Of a stretch of 35,764 nucleotides of DNA, positions 26,563 through 35,368 are shown piece by piece (position 1 is the first letter of the stretch; every line of letters begins with the position of its first letter). The translations under genes were made by a program, and so were the position numbers. Location of the stretch: positions 1-35,764 of the forward strand of contig CAKZQD010000205.1 in the NCBI GenBank assembly GCA_937139485.1, read 5' to 3'. This DNA comes from an uncultured Bacteroidota bacterium. Lineage in GTDB: Bacteria; Bacteroidota; Bacteroidia; Chitinophagales; UBA8649. A model generated the notes under the pieces. The model made no database searches and was not told the origin of the DNA. It saw only the letters and a list, made by a program, of their open reading frames with translations.

Positions 26563-28023
26563 ATGATTAAAAGAATTTTAGGGTCTTTTTTTACATTATT
26601 TTTTATAGTTACACTTTCTGCGCAGCAAAAGCAAACGCCAGAAGAATACATAAAAAAGTATTACAAAGTAGCTATAAAACAAATGAAACAGTATAAAATA
26701 CCTGCTAGTATTACTTTGGCACAAGGTATTTTGGAATCTGGTAGTGGAAATTCTGCTTTGGCAAAAAATGCCAAAAATCATTTTGGAATAAAATGCCACA
26801 AAGACTGGAAAGGCAAAGGCTACTATATGGATGACGATGCCAAAGATGAATGTTTTAGAGTTTATAAAAACCCTATTGAATCTTATGGCGACCATTCTTT
26901 GTTTTTAACAAAAAGAGGCAGATACCAGTTTTTATTTACAGACTACAGAACTACCGACTATAAAAAATGGGCACACGGATTAAAAAAAGCTGGCTATGCC
27001 ACAAATCCAAAATACCCTCAGTTACTTATAAAACTAATAGAAAGATACCACTTATATAAATACGATAGAAAAGATTTTGTACCAGAAGAACGTGTAGAAG
27101 AAGACTTGATAGTACTTGAAGAAATAGAAGACGAAGATTTTGAACTAGAACAAACCGATGCCTACATAAAGGCATTGATGGGCAAAACGGTTTATTATAG
27201 CGACAAAGAGAAAGGCATTTTTATTTTTAATAGAATAAAAACCATTAAAGGCAAAGGCAGAACGCCCTTAGAAATAGCTATAGAATTTAATATAAACTAT
27301 GAGTTACTTCTTAAATACAACGATATAAAAGCTGGCGATTACTTTGCCGAAGATCAAAATGTTTTTCTACAACCAAAACGTTTTCAAGGAAGTCAAAAAA
27401 AATATTTGGTAAAACCTGGAGATTCTATGTGGGAAATTTCTCAGATGTTTGGAATAAAATTAAGTACGCTGTATAAAAAAAATATGCTGAGCGCAAACCA
27501 ACAATTAAAACCTGGAGAAACTGTTTTTTTACGTAAAAAAAGAAAAAACAATCCTCAAACTATTTCTTACCAAGAAGTTTTAAATTTAAAAAAACAAATA
27601 GCAAAACAAAAGCCAAAAAAAATTATACAACAAACAGTTGTTAAACCACAAGAAACTACTATTAATATAAATATAACAGACCATACAAAAACAAAAGAAG
27701 TTGTAGTAGAAAAACAAGAAGCAATATTAATGCACGACAAAGTGAAACAACAACGTGAACTAAGACAAGAAGAGGTTTACGCAAAAGAAAAATATGTAGA
27801 CAAAAATGAAAAAATTATACAAATAATTAATGAAATACCAGTAGAAAAAAAGGAAACAATAAGCAATACATCATATTCAACATATAAAGTTCAACAAGGA
27901 GAAACGCTTTATTTTTTATCTAGAAAATTTAATGTAAGTATAGATAATTTAAAAAAATGGAACAATTTATTGGATAATGGTATCGATATTGGACAAGAAT
28001 TAATAATTTCGCCAAAAGAATAA
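26563..28023 (+). CDS. Secreted glucosaminidase (GH73-like) with LysM domains
   Basis: A 486-aa peptidoglycan hydrolase, presumably cutting glycan strands at N-acetylglucosamine in the periplasm or at the envelope. A signal peptide (about 1-21, TLSAQ) is followed by a glucosaminidase domain (about 25-170) with AQGILESGSGNSALA carrying the likely catalytic Glu, and HFGIKCHKDW. An acidic linker, a LysM-like region that is degenerate (about 215-275), a clear LysM (about 279-325: YLVKPGDSMWEISQMFGI), a lysine-rich spacer and a second clear LysM at the C-terminus (about 440-486: YKVQQGETLYFLSRKFNV) follow. LysM modules bind peptidoglycan. The hpt gene begins 4 bp after the stop, so the two are likely co-transcribed. 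Role in cell separation or wall turnover is inference. Confidence 0.88.
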   Translation: MIKRILGSFFTLFFIVTLSAQQKQTPEEYIKKYYKVAIKQMKQYKIPASITLAQGILESGSGNSALAKNAKNHFGIKCHKDWKGKGYYMDDDAKDECFRVYKNPIESYGDHSLFLTKRGRYQFLFTDYRTTDYKKWAHGLKKAGYATNPKYPQLLIKLIERYHLYKYDRKDFVPEERVEEDLIVLEEIEDEDFELEQTDAYIKALMGKTVYYSDKEKGIFIFNRIKTIKGKGRTPLEIAIEFNINYELLLKYNDIKAGDYFAEDQNVFLQPKRFQGSQKKYLVKPGDSMWEISQMFGIKLSTLYKKNMLSANQQLKPGETVFLRKKRKNNPQTISYQEVLNLKKQIAKQKPKKIIQQTVVKPQETTININITDHTKTKEVVVEKQEAILMHDKVKQQRELRQEEVYAKEKYVDKNEKIIQIINEIPVEKKETISNTSYSTYKVQQGETLYFLSRKFNVSIDNLKKWNNLLDNGIDIGQELIISPKE

Positions 28024-28027
28024 AAAT

Positions 28028-28561
28028 ATGTCAAAAATAAAAATAAAGGATAAGGAATTTGAACCTTATTTATCTGCAAAAGAAATAGATGAAGCGGTAA
28101 GTAAAGTAGCCGAAAAAATAAATAAAGATTTTGCAGGAAAGCAGGTTTTATTTTTAGCTATATTGAATGGGTCTTTTATGTTTGCTTCAGACTTATTGAA
28201 AAAAATAGATTTAGAATGTGAAATATCTTTTGTAAAAGTAGCCTCATATTCTGGAACATCTTCTACCGGAAAAGTAAAAAAGCTTATTGGTTTAATGCAA
28301 GCTTTAGAAAACAGGCACGTAATTATTATAGAAGATATTATAGACACAGGAAATACTTTAGACAAATTAATACCTACACTTGAAGCCGAAGAACCTGCAA
28401 GTTTAAGTATGTGCACGCTACTTTTTAAACCTGATGCCTTTAAAGCAGATTTTGATATACACTATATTGGTAAAGAAATACCTAATAAATTTATTTTAGG
28501 CTACGGACTAGATTATGACGAGTATGGAAGAAACCTAGCCGATATTTATCAAATAATTTAA
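28028..28561 (+). CDS. hpt: Hypoxanthine phosphoribosyltransferase
   Basis: A 177-aa cytoplasmic purine-salvage enzyme that joins hypoxanthine (and usually guanine) to PRPP to give IMP or GMP. The PRPP-binding signature VIIIEDIIDTGNTLDKL (about 98-114) is intact, as are the flexible-loop region SYSGTSSTGKVK (about 74-85) and the purine-contact end (NKFILGYGLDYDEYGRN). Length fits the family. It follows the glucosaminidase by 4 bp. Its stop codon overlaps, tail to tail, the end of a small minus-strand gene. Confidence 0.93.
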   Translation: MSKIKIKDKEFEPYLSAKEIDEAVSKVAEKINKDFAGKQVLFLAILNGSFMFASDLLKKIDLECEISFVKVASYSGTSSTGKVKKLIGLMQALENRHVIIIEDIIDTGNTLDKLIPTLEAEEPASLSMCTLLFKPDAFKADFDIHYIGKEIPNKFILGYGLDYDEYGRNLADIYQII

Positions 28562-28728
28562 TCTTCGTAAAAAACAAATACTGAAGTTTGACTTAGCTTT
28601 TCGCCTATAATTTTTACATCTATTATTTTAGCACCTTCATTTTGAAGTGTAGCCAATATACCGTTTATTTTATCTTCCATTTGGTCGTATTTTATACCAA
28701 AAAGATCTATTACTTTCATTTTTTTCAT
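28558..28728 (-). CDS. 56-aa conserved-looking hypothetical protein
   Basis: A short reading frame convergent with hpt; the two ends overlap by 4 bp. The product begins MKKMKVIDLFGIKYDQMEDK, contains KIIDVKIIGEKLSQTS and ends VFVFYED. It has balanced composition with alternating helix-like and strand-like stretches, no signal peptide and no stop-prone low complexity, unlike the AT-rich spacers around it. The ATG at 28728 is chosen, with a second in-frame ATG at 28719. It fills an interval that would otherwise be an unexplained 271-bp gap. I do not recognise a family; a cytoplasmic role is all that can be said. Confidence 0.65.
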   Translation of the reverse strand: MKKMKVIDLFGIKYDQMEDKINGILATLQNEGAKIIDVKIIGEKLSQTSVFVFYED

Positions 28729-28812
28729 TGCTAAGTATTTTATTTTTCATGGTAAATGTATAAAAAAAATATTCATTAGGTGTATTTCAATTTAGCAACC
28801 ATTAAAATTTCA

Positions 28813-28820
28813 TATCTTTG
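28813..28820 (+). promoter_or_regulatory. -7 promoter element of the LUD-lpxH operon
   Basis: TATCTTTG is an exact TAnnTTTG match. It ends 12 bp before the ATG at 28833 and overlaps the alternative TTG start at 28818, arguing that the ATG is the true start. TTTA at 28791-28794, 18 bp upstream, is a weak -33 candidate. Confidence 0.55.
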
Positions 28821-28832
28821 AAGCTTTATATT

Positions 28833-29558
28833 ATGTCTGAAGAACAAAAAAAAATAAACTTTTTTAAAGCCCTTAAAAATGTGATGAGCAATTCTGAAGA
28901 GAACGCATCAAAAAACAAGGCAGCACAAACAGAAGATGAAGATAATGTTTTAAGGCATATTTCATTAAAAACGGTTACTCCAACTGGCGAAAACCAAGAA
29001 ACTGAAAAATTTACTGGTATTTCAAAAGCTACAGACCTAGACATACAGTTTGCAGAAAATTTTGTTGATTCTGGCGGGAAATTTATTTTTACAGAAAACG
29101 AAGAAGAATTAATTCAATTTTTAGCTTCATTAAAAACAGAGAACAACTGGAACAACATTTTTTCTATAGAACAAAAAATAAATAGACTGTTTCAGTTACA
29201 CGCATTTCAAAACCAAAATTTTGATATTCTTTTAGAAAATGCCGACGCTGCTATTTCGATGTGTTATAGCTTGTCTGCCACAGAAGGAGTAATAATACTT
29301 TCGCCAGAAGAAGCCACAACTAGAAGATTGGTAACTTTCCCAAAAAATCATATTATTATTGCTTATAAAAATCAACTTAAAAAAGATATAAAAGAAGCAA
29401 TTTTAGGTTTCAGAGAACAATTTGACGACAGATTACCTTCGGTATTAGAATTGTATAACAACAAACCTGTTGCAAAGTTTAATCATAAAACTTTATTGAG
29501 TGCAGACGGACCAGAAAATGTATTCCTTTTTTATATAGATAAAGATATTGAGCAATAA
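28833..29558 (+). CDS. LUD-domain protein (LutC/YkgG-like)
   Basis: A 241-aa protein. The N-terminal 65 residues are charged and probably flexible (MSEEQKKINFFKALKNVMSN). The rest is a LUD fold: DIQFAENFVDSGGKFIF, then AAISMCYSLSATEGVIIL, SPEEATTRRLVTFPKNHI and a C-terminal beta-alpha unit. LutC is one of three Lut proteins for lactate oxidation in Bacillus; the LutA and LutB partners are absent here, so lactate use is not implied. Stand-alone LUD proteins next to lipid A or cell-division genes are common in Flavobacteriia and have no assigned role. I start at the ATG at 28833, because a TTG 15 bp upstream falls inside the promoter element. The gene overlaps lpxH by 11 bp. Confidence 0.75.
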   Translation: MSEEQKKINFFKALKNVMSNSEENASKNKAAQTEDEDNVLRHISLKTVTPTGENQETEKFTGISKATDLDIQFAENFVDSGGKFIFTENEEELIQFLASLKTENNWNNIFSIEQKINRLFQLHAFQNQNFDILLENADAAISMCYSLSATEGVIILSPEEATTRRLVTFPKNHIIIAYKNQLKKDIKEAILGFREQFDDRLPSVLELYNNKPVAKFNHKTLLSADGPENVFLFYIDKDIEQ

Positions 29559-30303
29559 TAACAAAATATATTTCGCCTCAGACACTCATTTTGGAACACC
29601 AAATGATAAAGAGAGCGCACTAAGAGAGCAAAAATTTATTGCATGGTTAAATTTAATAAAAGAAGATGCCAGCGAACTTTTTTTAGTAGGAGACATTTTT
29701 GATTTTTGGTTTGACTATAAAACAGTAATACCAAAAGGCTTTACGAGACTATTTGGAAAACTAGCAGAAATTTCTGATAGTGGTATTAAAATACACTACT
29801 TTAAAGGCAACCATGACATGTGGCTAAATGGTTATTTTGAAAAAGAACTTGGCATTACAGTACACTCCGATAATTATATTTTTAAACAAAATGGCAAAAC
29901 ATTTTTAGTTGGCCATGGAGACGGCAAAGGCCCAAAAGATTACAAATACAAATTTCTTAAAAAAGTATTTAGAAATAAATTTTTTATTTGGCTATTTAAC
30001 TGGACCCACCCAGATATTGGAATGGCTTTTGCACAACTATCTTCAAAACAAAGTAGATATGCTACAGGCACACCAAAGTTAGAAACATTTCATGGCAAAG
30101 AAAACGAATGGTTGGTAAGCTACTGCAAAAGAAAATTAGAAACACAAGATATAGACTATTTTATATTTGGACACAGACATTTAGCCCTAGATATAAATTT
30201 AGACCAAAAAAGTAAATATATAAACTTAGGAGATTGGTTAAACTATTTTAGTTATGCAGAATTTGATGGAAATAAACTAGAATTGAAATACTATAAACCA
30301 TAA
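29548..30303 (+). CDS. lpxH: UDP-2,3-diacylglucosamine diphosphatase (LpxH-type)
   Basis: A 251-aa calcineurin-like metallophosphoesterase that splits UDP-2,3-diacylglucosamine to lipid X and UMP in lipid A synthesis, at the inner face of the cytoplasmic membrane. All metal-binding motifs are present: SDTHFG (Asp12, His14), GDIFDFWFDY, KGNHDMW, GHGDGKGP and the final FGHRHL. Length matches Bacteroidota LpxH. The start is a TTG (MSNNNKIYFASD) that overlaps the end of the LUD gene by 11 bp; no ATG or GTG is available before the first metal motif, so the TTG is needed. This overlap suggests translational coupling. The next gene starts 1 bp after its stop. Confidence 0.88.
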   Translation: MSNNNKIYFASDTHFGTPNDKESALREQKFIAWLNLIKEDASELFLVGDIFDFWFDYKTVIPKGFTRLFGKLAEISDSGIKIHYFKGNHDMWLNGYFEKELGITVHSDNYIFKQNGKTFLVGHGDGKGPKDYKYKFLKKVFRNKFFIWLFNWTHPDIGMAFAQLSSKQSRYATGTPKLETFHGKENEWLVSYCKRKLETQDIDYFIFGHRHLALDINLDQKSKYINLGDWLNYFSYAEFDGNKLELKYYKP

Positions 30304-30304
30304 T

Positions 30305-31096
30305 TTGAATTACATAAAAACTATACTATTATTATTAAGCACACAATTTGCTTATGGACAAGATTATGTTTTTTTAAAAGAAATTAAAACTACAAGCACA
30401 GCAAAAATTAGCCTTGACCATTTTAATAATTTTTACATAATTCAAGACGCTGAAATTACCAAATACAATAGTGAAGCAAAAGAAACATATAAGTTTACAG
30501 ACGAAAACTTAAACAACAATATCTATTTTGATGTTTCTGACCCATTTAAACCACTAGTATTTAACAAAGATTTTTACAAATTAACTATTTTAGACAATAG
30601 GCTTGGAAGCATTAATGAAATAAATTTAAATGAAGTGTATGATGGTTTAATTTCTGTAATTACAAGTTCTAGTGCACAAGAATATTGGGTTTATGACAAG
30701 CAAGACAATAAACTAAAAAACTTAAACTACAATTTTGAAGTCATAAAAGAAAGTTTTGCATTTCAAACAATATTTGAAAAATTTTCTGAACCATATAAAA
30801 TAGTAATAGAAAACGAAAAACTATACACACTAGATAAATTTGGTATTAAAATATTTGATTTGTTTGGAAACTACATATCTTCATATACAGAAAACGGCAT
30901 TAAAGACTTTCAAATAATAAACCAACAAGTAATATTTTTTTTAAACAAAGAACTAAAAAGTTATAAGCCACAAACTTTATCTACAAAAACTTTAAACATA
31001 CCAAACAAGATTTCAGAAGCAAAGGATATTAAATTATCTAACAAACTCTTGTTTATTGTGGAGCCAAAAAGTGTGAAAATATTAGTAAAAAAATAA
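30305..31096 (+). CDS. Predicted secreted beta-propeller-like protein
   Basis: A 263-aa protein with a signal peptide (MNYIKTILLLLSTQFAYGQ). The mature part is built of repeating short beta units of the form K-I-S-L-D, N-N-F-Y-I-I-Q-D and L-Y-T-L-D-K-F-G-I-K-I-F-D-L-F-G-N-Y-I, resembling NHL or propeller blades. No catalytic residues recognised. The start is a TTG one base after the lpxH stop; no ATG lies near the signal peptide. Position at the end of the LUD-lpxH unit suggests co-expression with lipid A synthesis, but function is unknown. Confidence 0.65.
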   Translation: MNYIKTILLLLSTQFAYGQDYVFLKEIKTTSTAKISLDHFNNFYIIQDAEITKYNSEAKETYKFTDENLNNNIYFDVSDPFKPLVFNKDFYKLTILDNRLGSINEINLNEVYDGLISVITSSSAQEYWVYDKQDNKLKNLNYNFEVIKESFAFQTIFEKFSEPYKIVIENEKLYTLDKFGIKIFDLFGNYISSYTENGIKDFQIINQQVIFFLNKELKSYKPQTLSTKTLNIPNKISEAKDIKLSNKLLFIVEPKSVKILVKK

Positions 31097-31130
31097 AGCG
31101 CTTATGCAGAATAATATTTGCACAAGCGCT
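31097..31130 (+). terminator. Possible terminator hairpin after the propeller gene
   Basis: AGCGCTTATGCA (31097-31108) pairs with TGCACAAGCGCT (31119-31130), 11 of 12 positions, right after the stop codon. The stem is GC-rich for this window, but no T-run follows, so termination efficiency is uncertain. Confidence 0.45.
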
Positions 31131-31262
31131 AAAACTAAAAAAACACTACCCTTAAAACCCTAAATACTATAATTTATTATAAAACAAGTGTCATTTAAAA
31201 GTCATGAAATGTTAATTCTTACATTTTACAGCAATATATTAGTTAGTAAAGAAAATTAGACT

Positions 31263-31270
31263 TATCTTTG
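31263..31270 (+). promoter_or_regulatory. -7 promoter element of the T9SS adhesin gene
   Basis: TATCTTTG is an exact TAnnTTTG match, 34 bp before the ATG at 31305, in a 208-bp AT-rich spacer with no other gene. TTAG around 31240-31243 is the nearest -33 candidate. Confidence 0.55.
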
Positions 31271-31304
31271 ACAAACTGAAATTAATTATTAATCAAAAAA
31301 AAAT

Positions 31305-33530
31305 ATGATGAAAAAAATTACTTTATTATTAGCTGTATTATTTTATGGCTTCTCGCTAAATGCACAAACAATATACTTTAGTGAAGATTTTGAAGGCGAA
31401 ACCGCAGGAGATCCACCTTCAACATTTACAATTTTAAATGAAGACACATGTTCTGTAAATCAACCTACATTATTTACAAATCAATCATTTGTTGTAACTA
31501 ATGACGCTGACCAAGGAAATGTTGCAACGGCACAATCATGGACTGTCCCTTCTTGCCAAGTTGATGACTGGTTAATTACACCAGCTATAGATTTAACACC
31601 TGCTTCTGGAATTGTTAGATTAGATTGGTTATCTACATCTAATCAAGGTTTTTTTGAAAACTACAATGTTTTGTTATCTACTACTGGAAATGCAATAGCA
31701 GATTTTACTGTAACATTAGAAACAAATGTAGATGAGCCTGACGCTTGGACATCTCATAGTGTAGATTTAAGTGCATATGTAGGTTCTACTATTTATATAG
31801 CATTTAATTTAATCTCTGAAGATAAAGATGCTTTGTCTATTGATGATATTACTGTTTTATCTCCACCAGCAAACGACTTAGTATTTAATGAAGTAACTGC
31901 GGTAGGAGGACACTCACAAACATTAAATGGTTATATACCAGGTATTGTTGTAGACTTTTCAGATAGAAACAATGTTGAATTTGATGTTAACTTTACAAAT
32001 GTTGGAACATCTGCAGCTGACTCAATAATTATATCAACTACAATTTCTAATGCATCAAACACTGTTCAAACTACAATTACTGATACAATTGTAAATGCCT
32101 TAGCTCCTTTAGCTTCTTACACGCACACATCTAGTCCAATAGATTTTGCAACAGCTTTCCCAGCATTAGCTACTGATGAGCCTTTATTTATTGAAGTAGC
32201 ATTAGAAGCATCTAATTCTAACACTCTTGTTGAGGCATTGGATTCATCTGAGTTACAATATATTATTTCTCCTCTATTATCTTATACTGCTCCTTTTGCA
32301 GCATCATTTGAATTAGGAGGTATTACACATGCAGATTTTTCTTGGAAATATATGGACAATGATAATGACGGAAATACATTTGATTCTTATGCTTTTACAA
32401 ATATCGAAACTCAAGCTGGTTCATACTCAGTTTTTGGATCAATAATTAATGGAAACCAACCTAGTCAAAATGCAACTGATGAAACATTACAGTCTCCAGA
32501 AGTGACATTAACTGGTGGTACTGCTTATGAATTTAGTATTTATGCTTCTTCATTATTTAATCTTACTGCAGGTTTTGACATGGTTTTAATAGATGGTGCT
32601 GGTGTTACTAATACACCATTAGGTACGGTAAATTTATCAAATGCAGATAGTACATTACAAAAATATACTTTTCAAAGTATAATTCCTGCGACTCAAGCAG
32701 ATTACATGGTAAACATAAATAAAAACTCAACAGGTGTTTTAATTTTAGACTTATTTGAAATTACTGAATTATCTATGCCTGTTTCTCCAACAGTAAACAA
32801 CTCTTGGGATGCATGTGACAAAGAAGCTTCTGTAACATTTAATGTTGAAAATGGAAATTCTTATACTGTTGATTGGGGAGATGGTTCTGCTATTGAAACA
32901 GTTACATCTTCACCAGCTACACACGTTTATACTACTGCTGGTGCAACGTATACTGCTACAGTAACTGCTCAAAACATTCTTGGATCTGCAAATGCTACTA
33001 CTACAGTAGATGCTACTGAGTTAACAGTTCCAGATGCTACATTTATATTAAACCCTTCAGCTACTACAGCTTCTGTTGCTGCTACACAAAATTTATCTTG
33101 TAATACTTATACTTGGGTTTATGGTGACGGTTCTCCAAATGGATCAGGAGTTAGTGACAGCCATACATATACTGCTAATGGTGAATACACAATTACTTTA
33201 TTAGTAGAAAACAGTGCAGGAACAACTACTTCTACTCAAACAATGACAGTAACTACAATAGCAATCAACGAAATTGATTTCACAAATGGAATTAATGTAT
33301 TCCCTAACCCAGTTAGTGATGTATTAAATATTTCATTTGAATTGAATAGTGCACAAGATGCTGTTGTTGAATTAGTTTCAATTGATGGTAGAATTGTTTC
33401 TAGCGTTTCTTCAAACAACACTACAGTTGTAAATGAAGCAATAAACACTTCTAAGCTTTCTACTGGTATGTACATTTTAAATGTAACTACAGACGAAGGT
33501 AAATTCACGAAAAACATTATGGTTAAGTAA
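31305..33530 (+). CDS. Secreted adhesin-like protein with choice-of-anchor J, PKD and type A T9SS domains
   Basis: A 741-aa protein exported by Sec and then the T9SS. A signal peptide (MMKKITLLLAVLFYGF, ending NAQ) is followed by a cleaved-adhesin/choice-of-anchor J domain (about 24-190, with CQVDDWLITPAIDL and DALSIDDITVL), a beta-rich middle part (about 195-490, with a second jelly-roll containing SFELGG), and two PKD-like domains (about 500-570 with YTVDWGDGSA, and 575-655 with TWVYGDGSP). The last 80 or so residues are the type A sorting domain (INVFPNPVSDVLNI, ending FTKNIMVK). No enzyme motif was found. It stands alone between its own promoter and a strong terminator. The start could be either of the two adjacent ATG codons. 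Confidence 0.88.
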   Translation: MMKKITLLLAVLFYGFSLNAQTIYFSEDFEGETAGDPPSTFTILNEDTCSVNQPTLFTNQSFVVTNDADQGNVATAQSWTVPSCQVDDWLITPAIDLTPASGIVRLDWLSTSNQGFFENYNVLLSTTGNAIADFTVTLETNVDEPDAWTSHSVDLSAYVGSTIYIAFNLISEDKDALSIDDITVLSPPANDLVFNEVTAVGGHSQTLNGYIPGIVVDFSDRNNVEFDVNFTNVGTSAADSIIISTTISNASNTVQTTITDTIVNALAPLASYTHTSSPIDFATAFPALATDEPLFIEVALEASNSNTLVEALDSSELQYIISPLLSYTAPFAASFELGGITHADFSWKYMDNDNDGNTFDSYAFTNIETQAGSYSVFGSIINGNQPSQNATDETLQSPEVTLTGGTAYEFSIYASSLFNLTAGFDMVLIDGAGVTNTPLGTVNLSNADSTLQKYTFQSIIPATQADYMVNINKNSTGVLILDLFEITELSMPVSPTVNNSWDACDKEASVTFNVENGNSYTVDWGDGSAIETVTSSPATHVYTTAGATYTATVTAQNILGSANATTTVDATELTVPDATFILNPSATTASVAATQNLSCNTYTWVYGDGSPNGSGVSDSHTYTANGEYTITLLVENSAGTTTSTQTMTVTTIAINEIDFTNGINVFPNPVSDVLNISFELNSAQDAVVELVSIDGRIVSSVSSNNTTVVNEAINTSKLSTGMYILNVTTDEGKFTKNIMVK

Positions 33531-33550
33531 ACCTTAATTAATTTCATATT

Positions 33551-33590
33551 AAAATCCCGATAGAGCAATTGTTCTATCGGGATTTTTTTT
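33551..33590 (+). terminator. Rho-independent terminator of the T9SS adhesin gene
   Basis: A 14-bp stem, AAAATCCCGATAGA (33551-33564) with its complement (33573-33586), encloses loop GCAATTGT and is followed by a run of T. It lies 20 bp past the stop codon. Confidence 0.9.
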
Positions 33591-33646
33591 TGATTAAAAT
33601 ACTGTAAAAATTCATAACTTGCATTTTCTATAAATACCTTATTACT

Positions 33647-35368
33647 ATGAATCCTGAAAACGACAAACGTCTATTCTTAATTGATGCATTTGCTTTGATA
33701 TATCGCTCTTATTTTGCGTTTATAAAAAATCCTATTAGAAATTCTAAAGGAATAGAAACTTCTGCTGCCTATGGTTTTACTAATACTTTAAATGAATTAA
33801 TAAAAAAAGAACAACCTACACATATTGCAGTAGTTTTTGATGCGCCCGAACAAACAGACCGAGCTGTAGAACATGAGTTTTATAAAGCGCACAGAGAAGC
33901 CATGCCAGATGGAATTAGAGACATGCTTCCATATATAAAAAACATTGTAAAAGCATTTAATGTACCAATGTACGAACTTGCCGGCTATGAAGCAGACGAC
34001 ATTATTGGCACTATTGCAAAAGAAAAAGAAAAAGAAGGCTATACTGTTTTTATGGTTACGCCAGATAAAGATTTTGCACAGTTGGTATCTGAAAATATTT
34101 TTATGTACAAACCCGGAAGAAAAGGTGGCGAAGTAGAAATTATAGGCATACCAGAAGTTAAAGAAAAATGGGAAGTTGAAGACCCACTTCAAGTCATTGA
34201 TATTCTTGGAATGTGGGGCGATAGCGCAGATAATATTCCTGGAATACCTGGAGTAGGAGAAAAAACTGCTAAAAAATTTATTAAAGAATTTGGCAGTATG
34301 GAAGGGCTTTTTGCCAATACAGATAAGCTGAAAGGTAAAATGAAAGAAAAGGTAGAAGCCAATAAAGAAAAAGGAATTATTTCTAAACAGCTTGCTACAA
34401 TTATTTTAGATGTACCAATTACTGTTGAAGATAAAGACCTAAATTTAGAAAAACCAGACTTTACAGAACTAGGAAAATTATTTGCAGAATTGGAATTTAA
34501 CAATTTAGCAAAAAGAATTCTTGGAACTAACTTTGACCCAAGCACTTTTGCAAAAAAAGGAGACCAAATGTCTTTATTTGGAGAAGTAAACAATTCTAAA
34601 AAAACACCAGCAACAGAAACTATAGAAATAGCAAATAATTTTGAGAATATAGAAAGCATTAAACCAAACTATATCCATTTAAAAGATGAAAAAGATATAA
34701 ATGCTTTAATTGAAGCTATAAAAAAACAAAAAAGCTTTGCATTTGATACAGAAACTACTGGCTTAGATTCTTTGAATGCAGAAATTGTAGGCATCTCTTT
34801 TTGTTTAGAAAAAAATAAAGCTTACTACTTACCAATAGAACTAAACAGAGCAAAAGCAAAACAAAGATTGGCAATATTTAAAACAGTTTTAGAAGATGAA
34901 ACTATAGAAAATGTTTGTACCGAGATAAATGGAATTGTCGTACCTGCAAATTATAATTCACCGGGACAATTGGTTATTTCTGGGTCAATCTCTGGCATCG
35001 ATACAGCTTGCGAAAAATTAAAAGAGGCAGGCGCAAAACGAGCAATTGTTTTGCAAGTTGGGGGAGCATTTCACTCGCCATTGATGGAACCTGCATTAGA
35101 AGAATTAGGAGAAGCAATTGAAAATACTGAAATCAAAACTCCTGTTTGTCCGATTTACCAAAATGTAAATGCTCTTCCTGAAAAAGACCCTGAGAAGATA
35201 AAAAGTAACTTAATCGCTCAATTAACTTCTCCTGTAAGATGGACACAAACTGTCCAAAATATGGTCAAAGATGGATTTGATAATTACCTAGAAGTTGGCG
35301 GAAATGGCAAGGTACTCAGAGGATTAATTAGACGAATTGACCGTTCTGTAAACTCGGAAGCATTATAA
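33647..35368 (+). CDS. Chimeric reading frame: DNA polymerase I N-terminus joined to FabD C-terminus
   Basis: A 573-aa open frame. Residues 1-290 are the 5'-3' exonuclease domain of PolA (FLIDAFALIYRSYFAF, YEADDIIGT, VTPDKDFAQL, GDSADNIPGIPGVGEKTA). Residues 345-420 begin the 3'-5' exonuclease-like domain (FAFDTETTGLD, Asp367 and Glu369). Near residues 421-428 (nt 34907-34930) the homology switches in frame to malonyl-CoA:ACP transacylase FabD: INGIVVPANYNSPGQLVISG, then VGGAFHSPLMEP with the catalytic His, then APVRWTQ-like SPVRWTQTVQNM and a GKVLRGLIRRI end. The polymerase domain of PolA and the N-terminal half of FabD, including the GHSLGE serine, are missing. A working enzyme of either kind beyond the 5' nuclease is unlikely. 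Either a recombination product or an assembly chimera; the second is the simpler reading. Confidence 0.85.
   Translation: MNPENDKRLFLIDAFALIYRSYFAFIKNPIRNSKGIETSAAYGFTNTLNELIKKEQPTHIAVVFDAPEQTDRAVEHEFYKAHREAMPDGIRDMLPYIKNIVKAFNVPMYELAGYEADDIIGTIAKEKEKEGYTVFMVTPDKDFAQLVSENIFMYKPGRKGGEVEIIGIPEVKEKWEVEDPLQVIDILGMWGDSADNIPGIPGVGEKTAKKFIKEFGSMEGLFANTDKLKGKMKEKVEANKEKGIISKQLATIILDVPITVEDKDLNLEKPDFTELGKLFAELEFNNLAKRILGTNFDPSTFAKKGDQMSLFGEVNNSKKTPATETIEIANNFENIESIKPNYIHLKDEKDINALIEAIKKQKSFAFDTETTGLDSLNAEIVGISFCLEKNKAYYLPIELNRAKAKQRLAIFKTVLEDETIENVCTEINGIVVPANYNSPGQLVISGSISGIDTACEKLKEAGAKRAIVLQVGGAFHSPLMEPALEELGEAIENTEIKTPVCPIYQNVNALPEKDPEKIKSNLIAQLTSPVRWTQTVQNMVKDGFDNYLEVGGNGKVLRGLIRRIDRSVNSEAL

Noticed and set aside
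28818..28832. TTG start for the LUD gene adding MKLYI
   Set aside because: The TTG lies inside the TATCTTTG promoter element, and an ATG follows 15 bp later with a typical MSEEQK start.
33614..33621. TAACTTGC as a -7 element for polA
   Set aside because: It lacks one T of TAnnTTTG and no partner element is at the right distance.
33797..34659. Minus-strand frames opposite the PolA part
   Set aside because: The products are low-complexity Phe- or Ser/Leu-rich sequences opposite a well-conserved PolA reading frame.
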